A stretch of 59,194 nucleotides of DNA from assembly GCA_023418595.1 (NCBI GenBank), contig JAEZZI010000023.1:1-59194 (forward strand), in the 5' to 3' direction. The position numbers were made by a program, and so were the translations under genes. Positions 36,575 to 44,708 of the stretch are shown here, piece by piece. The notes beneath the pieces are model-generated. The model saw only the letters and a program-made list of their open reading frames with translations, was not told the DNA's origin and did no database searches. This stretch comes from Pseudomonadota bacterium (GTDB lineage Bacteria > Pseudomonadota > Alphaproteobacteria > Sphingomonadales > Sphingomonadaceae). The stretch's first letter is position 1. Each line of letters starts with the position of its first letter.

Positions 36575-37270
36575 TCAGTTCGCCACCACCCTAGCCCAGA
36601 TCGGCAGGTGATCGGAAGCCGTGCGCGCCGCCAGGCTCTCGTGGACGCCGCATTCGGCGACCTTCAGTTCGCGCGACACGAGGATGCGGTCGAGCTTCGC
36701 CACGGGTCGCCGCGCGTGAAAGCTCGGCCCGGTATCGGCCATGTCGTAGTGGCGACAGAAATCGCGGACGCAGCCCAGCCGTGCCGACCATTCGTTGAGG
36801 TCGCCCATCATCACCGTCGGCATCCGATCGCGTTCATGGTCGAGATGCGCGAGGATCGCCCGGGCCTGACGTCGGCGCCACAGCCCCGACAGATCAAGGT
36901 GCATGCCGACGACCCGCAGCTTCCGTCCGTCGATCTTCAGATCCGCCATCACCGCGCCGCGCGGCTCCAGCGCAGGCAGGTGGATCGCTTCGCAGTCGAC
37001 AATTTCTGCGTTTTTCCGCACCAACAACGCATTGCCATGCCAGCCCATCGACCGGTCGCGCAGCGCGATCGGCACGGCTTTCCAGTCGCTATGTTCCTCC
37101 AGCAGATGCGGCGTTATCACGCTGGCGCGCGTGCCAAAGCGGCGATCGGCCTCTTGCAGCGCGATCACGTCGGCGTCGATCTCGTTCAGGACTTGCAGCG
37201 TGCGCTCGGGACGGCGACGGCGATCGGTTCCGATCGACTTTCGCATATTATAGCTGGCGACCTTGATCAT
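36575..37270 (-). CDS. Endonuclease/exonuclease/phosphatase family protein
   Basis: The 231-residue protein has the EEP fold motifs: VASYNMRKSIG at the start, VIALQEADRRFG (catalytic Glu, about 35-46), GMHLDLSG, VMMGDLNEW (Asp/Asn, about 152-160), KLDRILVS and the closing SDHLPIWA with the catalytic His. Members cleave nucleic acids or phosphoinositides/phosphodiesters; the substrate is unknown. It sits 12 bases downstream of the histidine kinase gene on the same strand. Confidence 0.88.
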   Translation of the reverse strand: MIKVASYNMRKSIGTDRRRRPERTLQVLNEIDADVIALQEADRRFGTRASVITPHLLEEHSDWKAVPIALRDRSMGWHGNALLVRKNAEIVDCEAIHLPALEPRGAVMADLKIDGRKLRVVGMHLDLSGLWRRRQARAILAHLDHERDRMPTVMMGDLNEWSARLGCVRDFCRHYDMADTGPSFHARRPVAKLDRILVSRELKVAECGVHESLAARTASDHLPIWARVVAN

Positions 37271-37282
37271 GCGAAAACGTAA

Positions 37283-38668
37283 CTATCGCGGCAGGGTGAT
37301 GGTTGCGATCAGGCCGCCGCCGTCGCGATTGGCGAGTGCTATTCTGCCGCCCGCCTCGCGGACGATCGCGCGCGCCAGCGACAGGCCGAGGCCGATGCCG
37401 CCGGTGTCGCGATTGCGCGACGCCTCCAGACGGGTGAAGGGATCGAACACCGCGTCGAGCTTGTCCTGCGGGATACCGGGGCCGCGGTCGCACACTTCGA
37501 TCGCGACCGATCCCGGCGGCGTCGTCAGCCGCACCTCTGCGCCGCCAGCATATTTCACCGCATTTTCGATCAGGTTGCGGACCGCTCGGCGCATCAATGC
37601 GGGGCGCATCCGGGCGCGGATGCGGGGGCTGTCCTCCAGCGTGACATCGGCGCCGATGTCTCGGAAATCCTCGACCACCGCATCGACCAAGGCCGCCAGA
37701 TCGACCTCGGTCGCCGGTTCGCTCGGGCGGCCCAGCCGGGCGAGCGACAGAATGTCGTCGAGCATCCGGTTCATCTCTTCGATGATCTCGGCCATCCGCG
37801 CGCGATCGGCATCGTCATCGACCGATTCGATGCGGACGCGAAGTGCTGCGAGCGGGGTGCGGAGGTCGTGCCCGATCGCGCCCAGCATCCGGTCCTTTTC
37901 ATCAAGCATCGCGGTCACCCGCGCGCCCATGCCGTTATAGGCGGCGATCACTGCGCGCACATCGTCGGGGCCGCGTTCCTCGACCGGCCGGGCCTCTTCA
38001 CCCGGGCGGAATTCGCGCGCGGCGGTGGCCAGCGATTTGAGCGGTCGGGTGATGCGTCGCCCGATCCACAGAAGCGGGATCAGGACGATGATGTAGAAAA
38101 TCAGCGTCTGGGCCGCCAATCGCCAGATCACGTCGCGTGCGCCGCGTGGCCAGGGAGTGGACAGCGTCAGCCAGCCTTCGCCCGGTATCTCGACCGCAAT
38201 CATCAACTCGCCGCCGAAGCGCTTCAATCGCTCGGCACGTTTGGCCGAATAGGTGGCGAGGCGGGGGTCTTTGCTGCGCACCTGCCGGACGCCCGTGATG
38301 ATTTGTCCATGCGGCAGGCCGAGCTCTGTCAGCGCGGTGCGAATCCCATCCTCGACATCGGTCGCGGGATCCAGTCCGGCGGGGATCGGGTTCGCCTGTA
38401 CCAGATCGACGCGCCCGCCGCGCCGTTCGGGGCGCGGATTGCCCTGGCGATCGACGCGCGGGATGACGAGCGTTCGGCCCGCGCGCAGCCGCTCGATCGC
38501 ATCGACGACGCGGGTGATCGCGGGCGCGGTCACCTGATTGAAGCGCAGCGCCTGACGCTCGCGAAAGATCAGCCCGAAATTGATCGCCTGCGCGACGAAC
38601 AGCGCCAGCGCCACCAGCAGCGCGATCTGGCCGGTCAGGCTGGAGGGAAGGAGGCGGCGAATGGTCAA
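37283..38668 (-). CDS. Sensor histidine kinase
   Basis: About 461 residues. Two membrane helices (about 12-30 and 170-190, IFYIIVLIPLLWIG) enclose a periplasmic sensor part of about 140 residues with no recognised domain. HAMP-like linker follows, then the H-box AIGHDLRTPLAALR (near 255), N-box NLIENAVKYAGG, DRGPGIP and GGIGLGLSLARAI. A TTG start at 38668 overlaps the regulator stop (TTGA), the same style of coupling as ATGA overlaps elsewhere here; no ATG fits. It phosphorylates the adjacent OmpR-type regulator. Confidence 0.88.
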   Translation of the reverse strand: MTIRRLLPSSLTGQIALLVALALFVAQAINFGLIFRERQALRFNQVTAPAITRVVDAIERLRAGRTLVIPRVDRQGNPRPERRGGRVDLVQANPIPAGLDPATDVEDGIRTALTELGLPHGQIITGVRQVRSKDPRLATYSAKRAERLKRFGGELMIAVEIPGEGWLTLSTPWPRGARDVIWRLAAQTLIFYIIVLIPLLWIGRRITRPLKSLATAAREFRPGEEARPVEERGPDDVRAVIAAYNGMGARVTAMLDEKDRMLGAIGHDLRTPLAALRVRIESVDDDADRARMAEIIEEMNRMLDDILSLARLGRPSEPATEVDLAALVDAVVEDFRDIGADVTLEDSPRIRARMRPALMRRAVRNLIENAVKYAGGAEVRLTTPPGSVAIEVCDRGPGIPQDKLDAVFDPFTRLEASRNRDTGGIGLGLSLARAIVREAGGRIALANRDGGGLIATITLPR

Positions 38669-39390
38669 AGTCGCGTGACTTCGCTGGCGAGCGTGTAGCC
38701 GCCGCCCCACACCGTCTTGATCAGCTCGGGCGATTTCGCATCCGCCTCTATCTTCTTGCGCAACCGGCTGACCTGATTGTCGATCGCGCGGTCGAACGCG
38801 GCAGCCTCGCGACCTTGGGTCAGGTCGAGCAACTGGTCGCGAGTCAGCACCTGGCGCGGACGGGTGACCAGCGCGAGCAGGAGGTTGTATTCGCCGGTGG
38901 ACAGCGGCACCGACACGCCTTCACGATCGACCAGGCTGCGTTCGCCTGTCTTGAGCACCCAGCCCGAAAAGGCATAGCTGCCCGCCTCCGGCGCATGTTG
39001 CCGCGCGCCGCCCGCGGCCATGCGGCGCAGCACGACGCGGATGCGCGCGGCGAGCTCGCGTGGAGAAAACGGCTTCACGACATAATCGTCGGCGCCCATT
39101 TCCAGCCCGACGATGCGGTCGGTTTCCTCCGACTTGGCGGTCAGCAGGATCACCGGCGTCTCGCTGGTCGCGCGGATGTGGCGGCACAGGCTGAGCCCGT
39201 CTTCGCCCGGCATCATGATGTCTAGGATGACGAGATCGATGGCATAGGCTTGCAGTCGCGTGCGCGCGGCCTCGGCATCGCCGACCTGGGTCACGCGAAA
39301 GCCCTGTTTGGTCAGATATTGCGCCAGCGGTTCGCGGATCGAGCGCTCGTCATCGACGAGCAGCAGATGGGGGGTATCGGCCATGTCCAT
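38665..39390 (-). CDS. OmpR/PhoB-type response regulator
   Basis: The 241-residue protein has a receiver domain (LLLVDDE, phospho-Asp in LVILDIMMPGEDG near 55, Lys in VVKPFSPREL near 105) and a winged-helix output domain (about 145-235) with PLSTGEYNLLLALVTRPRQVLTRDQLLDLT and the recognition-helix region FDRAIDNQVSRLRKKIE. It forms a two-component pair with the kinase downstream (four-base overlap) and follows the EF-hand gene. Tandem TGTCGC repeats upstream of the EF-hand gene are candidate binding sites. Confidence 0.93.
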   Translation of the reverse strand: MDMADTPHLLLVDDERSIREPLAQYLTKQGFRVTQVGDAEAARTRLQAYAIDLVILDIMMPGEDGLSLCRHIRATSETPVILLTAKSEETDRIVGLEMGADDYVVKPFSPRELAARIRVVLRRMAAGGARQHAPEAGSYAFSGWVLKTGERSLVDREGVSVPLSTGEYNLLLALVTRPRQVLTRDQLLDLTQGREAAAFDRAIDNQVSRLRKKIEADAKSPELIKTVWGGGYTLASEVTRL

Positions 39391-39397
39391 CGGGTAG

Positions 39398-39477
39398 CAG
39401 GTCCGTGGCGGGAAAAAAGAGCCGGTTGCCGCCGGGCGGGGGGAGGAGGGGGCTGATACCCCCACCCGGCGGACCTG
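39398..39477 (-). promoter_or_regulatory. Intercistronic hairpin with two exclusive pairings
   Basis: On the minus strand CCGCCGGG (39472-39465) can pair with CCCGGCGG (39436-39429), followed 10 bases later by TTTTTT (39418-39413), a weak terminator shape. Alternatively CAGGTCCG (39477-39470) can pair with CGGACCTG (39405-39398). The two pairings share bases 39470-39472 and so exclude each other. It lies between the EF-hand gene and the regulator gene. Confidence 0.4.
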
Positions 39478-39491
39478 TATCGGCGCGAGCC

Positions 39492-40310
39492 TTAATTGGC
39501 CGGCGCCGCAGCGGCCGCGTCACGCTGCGCCCGCATCTCTGCGCGTCGCTCTTGCATCTGGGCGCGGTGCGCCTGGCGCTCGGCGGCATCGACGCGGCCG
39601 TCCTTGTTGGCGTCCATCCGGTCAAACCGGGTGAGCGCCGCCGCGCGATGCTCTTCGCGGCTGATCATGCCGTCGCCATTGGTGTCGACGCGCGCGAGCA
39701 TCGCTGCTCCGCGCTCGCCGCCGCCATGGCGACCCATGCGAGGGCCTTCGCCGCCCTCGGCGCGGCGCGCCTGACGGGCTTCGCGGAATGCCGCGCGTTC
39801 CTCTGCCGAGACCGTGCCGTCGCCATTCGCGTCCATCCGCGCGGTCATCTGCGCGCGGCGGGCGGTGCGGCTGGCCTTGGCGGTGGCGCGTTCGGCATCG
39901 GTGATGGTGCCGTCACCATCGGTGTCGAGCCGGGCTTCGCGCTTGCCCTTCATCGCGGCGCGCGCCTCGCCGCGCTCCTCGGGCGAGATCTGGCCGTCGC
40001 CATTGCTGTCGAACTGGGCCAGGCGCCCCTGTCCCATGCCCATACGCTTCATGCCGCCGCCGCGCTTGCCTTTCATCGCAGCACGTTCGTCGGCGGAAAT
40101 CTGGCCGTCATTGTTGGTGTCGAGCCGCGCGAACCGCGCATCGGCCTGCGCGGCGATTTCGGCGCGGGTGAGGATGCCGTCGCGATTGGCGTCGGCGGGT
40201 GTTTTCTTCGCGCCCTGCATCGCAAGGTTGGGGGCATCCTGAGCGGCGATCGCGACACCGGTCATCGCGGTGGCGGCAAGCGCGGCTGCCATGAAAAGTC
40301 GGTTGTTCAT
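39492..40310 (-). CDS. Exported protein with seven EF-hand loops
   Basis: The 272-residue protein has a signal peptide (about 1-23, ending AIAAQ) and seven canonical 12-residue calcium loops, each with D-x-D/N-x-D/N-G: DANRDGILTRAE, DTNNDGQISADE, DSNGDGQISPEE, DTDGDGTITDAE, DANGDGTVSAEE, DTNGDGMISREE and DANKDGRVDAAE. Between them are Arg/Ala/Gly-rich helices. It should be a periplasmic calcium binder. It is the first gene before a two-component system on the same strand, suggesting a calcium-linked signal. ATG 40310 (MNNRLF) gives a clean signal peptide. Confidence 0.9.
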   Translation of the reverse strand: MNNRLFMAAALAATAMTGVAIAAQDAPNLAMQGAKKTPADANRDGILTRAEIAAQADARFARLDTNNDGQISADERAAMKGKRGGGMKRMGMGQGRLAQFDSNGDGQISPEERGEARAAMKGKREARLDTDGDGTITDAERATAKASRTARRAQMTARMDANGDGTVSAEERAAFREARQARRAEGGEGPRMGRHGGGERGAAMLARVDTNGDGMISREEHRAAALTRFDRMDANKDGRVDAAERQAHRAQMQERRAEMRAQRDAAAAAPAN

Positions 40311-40374
40311 CCTGAGCATCCTCGAAATGGGAGACGCGAACCACCGCGTCGATGGTGCGATAGATGAACCCCGG

Positions 40375-40423
40375 CTGTCGCAAGCCTATGTCAGCGCGCA
40401 GGCAAATTGTCGCAATTTGTCGC
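40375..40423 (-). promoter_or_regulatory. Tandem TGTCGC direct repeats (candidate response-regulator site)
   Basis: TTGTCGC occurs at 40407-40413 and 40417-40423, exactly 10 bases apart, with a third copy CTGTCGC at 40375-40381. Two half-sites one helical turn apart are the usual binding pattern of OmpR/PhoB regulators, and these lie 65-113 bases upstream of the EF-hand gene. Confidence 0.5.
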
Positions 40424-40531
40424 AGAGGGGGGGGAGCCGAGCGGTCAGCTCTTTTGCGTGCTCCTGCGAACGAACGAGCGTTTGCAATTCGGCGGGCGAC
40501 GGCCAGCGCGCTTGGCTTCGCAGGAATACGA

Positions 40532-41302
40532 CTATCCGAAGATCGCCACAGCCTGCATCGCTTCGGCCACCGGGGCGCCATCGGCGTTCCAGATCGTCAT
40601 CCGCTGGCTCGAATATCCCCCCTGCGCGCGGTCGCTGGTCGCGCCGAGCAGCCACCACCCGTCGCGGGTGGCGGGCGCGGGATCGAAAAAATTGATCTGC
40701 CAGTTGAGCGACGACAAGGGCGTCAGCTTTTCGAACAGCTTGAACGCGGCAGGCGGCAGCCCGTCGCCGATCGCCATCAGCTCGACCATCGGGTCCAGCC
40801 CGTCGCGCGTCCGAAGCCGCCCCCAGCGCAACCATTCCGCCGGGCCGGACGCGGCCTTGGGATCGAAGAACTCGAAATTGCCGGTGAAGAAATTGTCCGG
40901 CCCGACATAGAGATCCGCATCTGCGGGCGGCGGCGCGATCGGGGCGGGCGCTGCGGCGTCGTGCGATACCGCACTCTCACGACTGGTCATGAACACGAAA
41001 GTCGCGCGGAAGCCCAGCCCGGCTTCGCTGACGATATCCGACTGGATGAACGCCGCGTTGCGACCGCGGCGCAGCTGGGTCGCAGTGACCTTTACCTCGC
41101 CCGACAAGGGGCCGACGAACGCGATCTGCGCCGACCGGAGCGGCGGCAGATCGTCCGCCAGCCGCTGCGCCGCGTCGAGCGCGAGCGCGGCGGACAGGCC
41201 GCCATAGGCGGTGCGGCCCTGTAGCCAGTTGGCGGGAATTTCGCTCGCGAAGCCGCCCGGAATTGGCGTCGCGGCGGCGAGAATGTCGATCAGCGACGTC
41301 AT
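40532..41302 (-). CDS. Acyl-CoA thioesterase, double hot-dog fold
   Basis: The 256-residue protein resembles TesB-like and related thioesterase-superfamily proteins: an N-terminal hot dog (GRTAYGGLSAALALDAA, about 29-45, and LSGEVKVTATQLRRGRNAAFIQSDI) and a C-terminal hot dog (INFFDPAPATRDGWWLLGATSDRAQGGYSSQRMTIWN). It would hydrolyse acyl-CoA, perhaps releasing a product or recovering CoA. Its start overlaps the ligase stop (ATGA), so it is the second gene of a ligase-thioesterase pair. Confidence 0.85.
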   Translation of the reverse strand: MTSLIDILAAATPIPGGFASEIPANWLQGRTAYGGLSAALALDAAQRLADDLPPLRSAQIAFVGPLSGEVKVTATQLRRGRNAAFIQSDIVSEAGLGFRATFVFMTSRESAVSHDAAAPAPIAPPPADADLYVGPDNFFTGNFEFFDPKAASGPAEWLRWGRLRTRDGLDPMVELMAIGDGLPPAAFKLFEKLTPLSSLNWQINFFDPAPATRDGWWLLGATSDRAQGGYSSQRMTIWNADGAPVAEAMQAVAIFG

Positions 41303-42831
41303 GCATCGGCCCCCTGATAATGGTCGCGCAACTCGCGCTTCAACACCTTGCCGATCGCGCTGCGCGGCAATTCGTCAAGGCGTTTGAGGTCGGACAGACG
41401 CTGGGTCTTGCCCACCCGGTCGTTGAACCAGCCGAGGATCGCGGCAGCCTCGTCGTCGGCGTCGGCGCGCGCGACGTAGAAGCCCATTGGTGTCTCGCCC
41501 CACGCCTCGGACGGCATTCCGACCACGGTGCAGTCCGCGACATCGGGATGGGTGGCGAGGATAGCCTCCAGATCGCTGGGATAGATGTTGAACCCGCCCG
41601 AAATGATTAGGTCCTTCTTGCGGTCGAGCAGCGTCAGAAACCCGTCCGCGTCGAAGCGCCCGACATCGCCGTGGCGGATGAAGCGGTTGCCGTCGGCATC
41701 GAACCATTCGGCGGCGCTCGATGCTTCCTTGCGCCCGAAATAGCCGCTCATCATCGCGGGCGAACGGCCGACGACCTCGCCGACCTCACCGGGTGCGACT
41801 TCGACACCATTATCGTCGATCAGGCGGATGTCATGGCCCTCGATCGGGCGTCCCACCGTCGCGAGCTTGTCGGGGAACTGGTTGCAGACCAGGAGCGTCG
41901 TGCCGCCGCCTTCGGTCATGCCGTAATATTCGACCAGGAGCCCCGGCCAGCGTGCGACGATGTCGGCCTTGAGTGCGGCGGCAAAGGGCGCGCTGGTGCA
42001 GGTCTTGAGCACGAAGCTCGACAGGTCGAACGCATCGAAATCGGGGAGCGCCATGATCCGCGCATATTGCACCGGCACCAGCATCGCGTGCGTCGCGCGG
42101 TTGGCTTGCGCCAGTTCGAGAAAGCGCCGCGCGTCGAATTTCTTCATCAGCACGGCCGTCCCGCCCCATGCGAGGGTGGGGAGGAAACTAACCAGGGTTG
42201 TGTTCGAATAGAGCGGCGTCGCGATCATCGTCACCGCGCCGGTGAAATTGCTGCGCGACAGTTGCGCCCAGCGCATCGAATGCGGCTGGACGATGCCCTT
42301 CGGCGTGCCGGTGGTGCCGGAGGAATAGATGATGTTGAACGGGTCTTCGGGGACGACATCCACCGCGATTGGTGGTGTCGTCGCATCCGCCCATCGATCC
42401 AGCTCGCTGAGCCTCAGCAGCGGTACCGCGAGCGGAGTGTCGGCGAGAGCCGCCAGCGACGCATCGTCCGCGAACAGCATCGGCGACCCGCAATCGGCAA
42501 CCATCGCCGCGATCTGGTCGGGGGTCGAGGACGGTGCAAGCGGTGTCGGCACGCACCCGGCGCGCAGTGCCCCCAGGAACAGCGTCGCGAGCGCCACACT
42601 GTTGCTCCCCACCATCGCGATCGGCGTGCCCCTGGCGATCGACGCCGTCTGGAGGGTCGCGGCGATGCGGTTCATCGCGGCGTCGAGCGCTGCATAGTCG
42701 AGCGTCGCGTCCTCGCCGACCAGCGCAGGCTTGTCCGGTTGCTCGCGGGCTTGTGCCGCGATGAGGTCGGACAGCGTTCCAAAATCGCGGTCGAGCAGGG
42801 CGGCAGGCAAGGCGGGATCGTCGACGGTCAT
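41299..42831 (-). CDS. Acyl-CoA synthetase (class I adenylate-forming)
   Basis: The 510-residue ligase has the AMP-binding P-loop IIYSSGTTGTPKGIV (about 170-185), YGMTEGG (about 300), the YFGRK...GDVGRFD segment and the hinge/catalytic tail DLIISGGFNIYPSDLE...SAIGKVLKREL with the catalytic Lys. It activates a carboxylic acid to its CoA ester through an acyl-AMP. The substrate is not evident; its place in the catabolic cluster suggests it starts the pathway there. Confidence 0.92.
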   Translation of the reverse strand: MTVDDPALPAALLDRDFGTLSDLIAAQAREQPDKPALVGEDATLDYAALDAAMNRIAATLQTASIARGTPIAMVGSNSVALATLFLGALRAGCVPTPLAPSSTPDQIAAMVADCGSPMLFADDASLAALADTPLAVPLLRLSELDRWADATTPPIAVDVVPEDPFNIIYSSGTTGTPKGIVQPHSMRWAQLSRSNFTGAVTMIATPLYSNTTLVSFLPTLAWGGTAVLMKKFDARRFLELAQANRATHAMLVPVQYARIMALPDFDAFDLSSFVLKTCTSAPFAAALKADIVARWPGLLVEYYGMTEGGGTTLLVCNQFPDKLATVGRPIEGHDIRLIDDNGVEVAPGEVGEVVGRSPAMMSGYFGRKEASSAAEWFDADGNRFIRHGDVGRFDADGFLTLLDRKKDLIISGGFNIYPSDLEAILATHPDVADCTVVGMPSEAWGETPMGFYVARADADDEAAAILGWFNDRVGKTQRLSDLKRLDELPRSAIGKVLKRELRDHYQGADA

Positions 42832-42905
42832 GCTTTCCAGCTATGCGAGCCGCCGCGCGAATGCCATACGCAATTTTCGAAAACCGGCGTTTTGGGAGAA
42901 GCGAA

Positions 42906-43700
42906 ATGAGCGACGCGATGCAGGGCATGGTGGCGATCGTCACCGGCGGCGGCACGGGAATCGGCGCCGCGGTGGTGCGGGCGCTCGCCGCGCGGGGCGT
43001 GCGTTGCGTCATCAACTACGCCTCCAGCCGCGACGCTGCCGAGGCGCTGGCGGCGGAGGTCGGGGGAGGATCGATCGCGGTACGGGCCGATATCGCCGAC
43101 GATGGCCAGTGCCGGGCGCTGGCGGAGGCGGCGCGTGCGGCGTTCGGGCGCATTGATCTGCTCGTCAACAATGCGGGCAGGACCAAGTTTGCCGACCACG
43201 AGGATCTCGACGCGCTGTCGGCGGACGATTTCCTCGACATCTATCGCCTGAACACCGTTGCCGCGTTTCAGATGACGCGCGCCTGCGCGCCGCTGATGCG
43301 CGAAAGCCCGAACGGCGCGGCCGTTAACCTCGCCTCGGTCGCAGGCGTGTTCGGCAACGGATCGTCGGTCGCCTATGCCGCGTCGAAGGGTGCGCTGATT
43401 ACCATGACCAAGAGCCTGGCGCGCGTGCTGGCCCCCGCGATCCGGGTGAATGCGGTGGCGCCGGGCTATGTCGGGACCGGCTGGTTTTCGCAGCGGATGG
43501 ACGCGGATCAGTTTGAAAAATTCGAGGGCTTCATCGCCGGGCAGGTGCCGATGGCGATGGCCGCACATGCCGAGGATATCGCAGGGCCGATCGTCATGCT
43601 GCTCGATCCCGCGAGCCGGGTGATTACGGGCGAGACGGTGCTGCTCGACGCGGGCGCGCATCTGGATGTGGGCCTGAGCCGACGGCCGGGGCGGGGGTAG
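42906..43700 (+). CDS. SDR family oxidoreductase
   Basis: The 264-residue classical SDR has TGGGTGIG (about 13-20), NNAG (about 89), catalytic Ser in NLASVAGV, YAASKGA (Tyr/Lys near 160) and PGYVGTGWF. It resembles 3-oxoacyl-ACP/hydroxyacyl dehydrogenases. Divergent from the acyl-CoA ligase, with only 74 bases between the starts, so the two probably share a control region. Confidence 0.9.
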   Translation: MSDAMQGMVAIVTGGGTGIGAAVVRALAARGVRCVINYASSRDAAEALAAEVGGGSIAVRADIADDGQCRALAEAARAAFGRIDLLVNNAGRTKFADHEDLDALSADDFLDIYRLNTVAAFQMTRACAPLMRESPNGAAVNLASVAGVFGNGSSVAYAASKGALITMTKSLARVLAPAIRVNAVAPGYVGTGWFSQRMDADQFEKFEGFIAGQVPMAMAAHAEDIAGPIVMLLDPASRVITGETVLLDAGAHLDVGLSRRPGRG

Positions 43701-43725
43701 TTGGCGGTTCTTGACGACCCCCAAT

Positions 43726-43832
43726 CGTCGCCCCGGACTTGTTCCGGGGTCCACCAGGCGGCGCGCACAATCTGTCATGTCGGCGCGAGATGCAAGCGGC
43801 TTAGTGGACCCCGGAACAGGTCCGGGGTGACG
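43726..43832. repeat. Long hairpin repeat, family D
   Basis: CGTCGCCCCGGACTTGTTCC at the left faces GGAACAGGTCCGGGGTGACG at the right; the extension GGGGTCCAC/GTGGACCCC is also paired. It lies between convergent genes. Confidence 0.85.
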
Positions 43833-43854
43833 GTTTGGATGGAGTTGCGGAGGT

Positions 43855-44541
43855 TTACTTCTTCAACCCGAACAGCAATGCCTTGGCCTTCTCGGTCATC
43901 GGCTGGTTCGGCGGGTTCACCTCATCGCCCTTGCGATAGGCCTCGACCGTCGCGGGGCGCGCGCTTATGGCTTCGAACCAGCGCTTCACGTTCGGAAAAT
44001 CCTCCAGCCTCTGGCCCTGTGCCTTATGGGGTACGATCCACGGATAGGCTGCCATATCGGCGATCGAATAATCCCCGGCGATGAATTCGCGCCCTTCGAG
44101 CCGCCGATCGAGCACGCCGTACAGCCGTGCGGTTTCCTTGACGTAGCGGTCGATCGCGTAGGGAATTTTCTCCGACGCATAGCGACTGAAATGATGGTTC
44201 TGCCCCAGCATCGGGCCGAGTCCGCCCATCTGCCACATCAGCCATTGCAACTGTTCGGTCCTGGTCCGCGCGTCCGGGCCATAGAAGCGGCCGGTCTTTT
44301 CCGCGAGATAGATCAGGATCGCGCCGCTCTCGAACACGCTGACCGGCGCCCCGCCATCGGCGGGCGCGTGATCGACGATCGCGGGCATCCGGTTGTTGGG
44401 CGCGATCTTCAGGAAATCGGGTTCGAACTGCGCGCCTTCGCCGATATTCACCGGCACGATTCCGTATTCCAACCCCGCTTCTTCGAGAAACAGCGTGATC
44501 TTGTGGCCGTTCGGCGTGGGCCAGTAATGCAGGTCGATCAT
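43855..44541 (-). CDS. Glutathione S-transferase
   Basis: The 228-residue protein has a thioredoxin-like N-terminal domain (IDLHYWPTPNGHKITLFLEEAGLEY; NNRMPAIVDH with cis-Pro; SVFESGAILIYLAEKTGRF with the ES gamma-glutamyl site, about 70-90) and an all-helical C-terminal domain (YSIADMAAYPWI). It is of the bacterial Ure2p/YghU-like type by the TPNGHK motif. It conjugates or reduces using glutathione; the substrate is unknown. Confidence 0.9.
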   Translation of the reverse strand: MIDLHYWPTPNGHKITLFLEEAGLEYGIVPVNIGEGAQFEPDFLKIAPNNRMPAIVDHAPADGGAPVSVFESGAILIYLAEKTGRFYGPDARTRTEQLQWLMWQMGGLGPMLGQNHHFSRYASEKIPYAIDRYVKETARLYGVLDRRLEGREFIAGDYSIADMAAYPWIVPHKAQGQRLEDFPNVKRWFEAISARPATVEAYRKGDEVNPPNQPMTEKAKALLFGLKK

Positions 44542-44708
44542 CGGTGACGCTCCGTTCCAAATCCCTCAGCGCCGCAGATGGTCCTCACGCGCCCGCGTCG
44601 CAACCGAGCATCATCGTGCTTGACGTAGCGTCGGACATACCGCAATTTCGAATCTGGATCGGGCGACCTGCCGCACATGAGCGCCGGGCGCCGAAATGGA
44701 GGAGCAGG

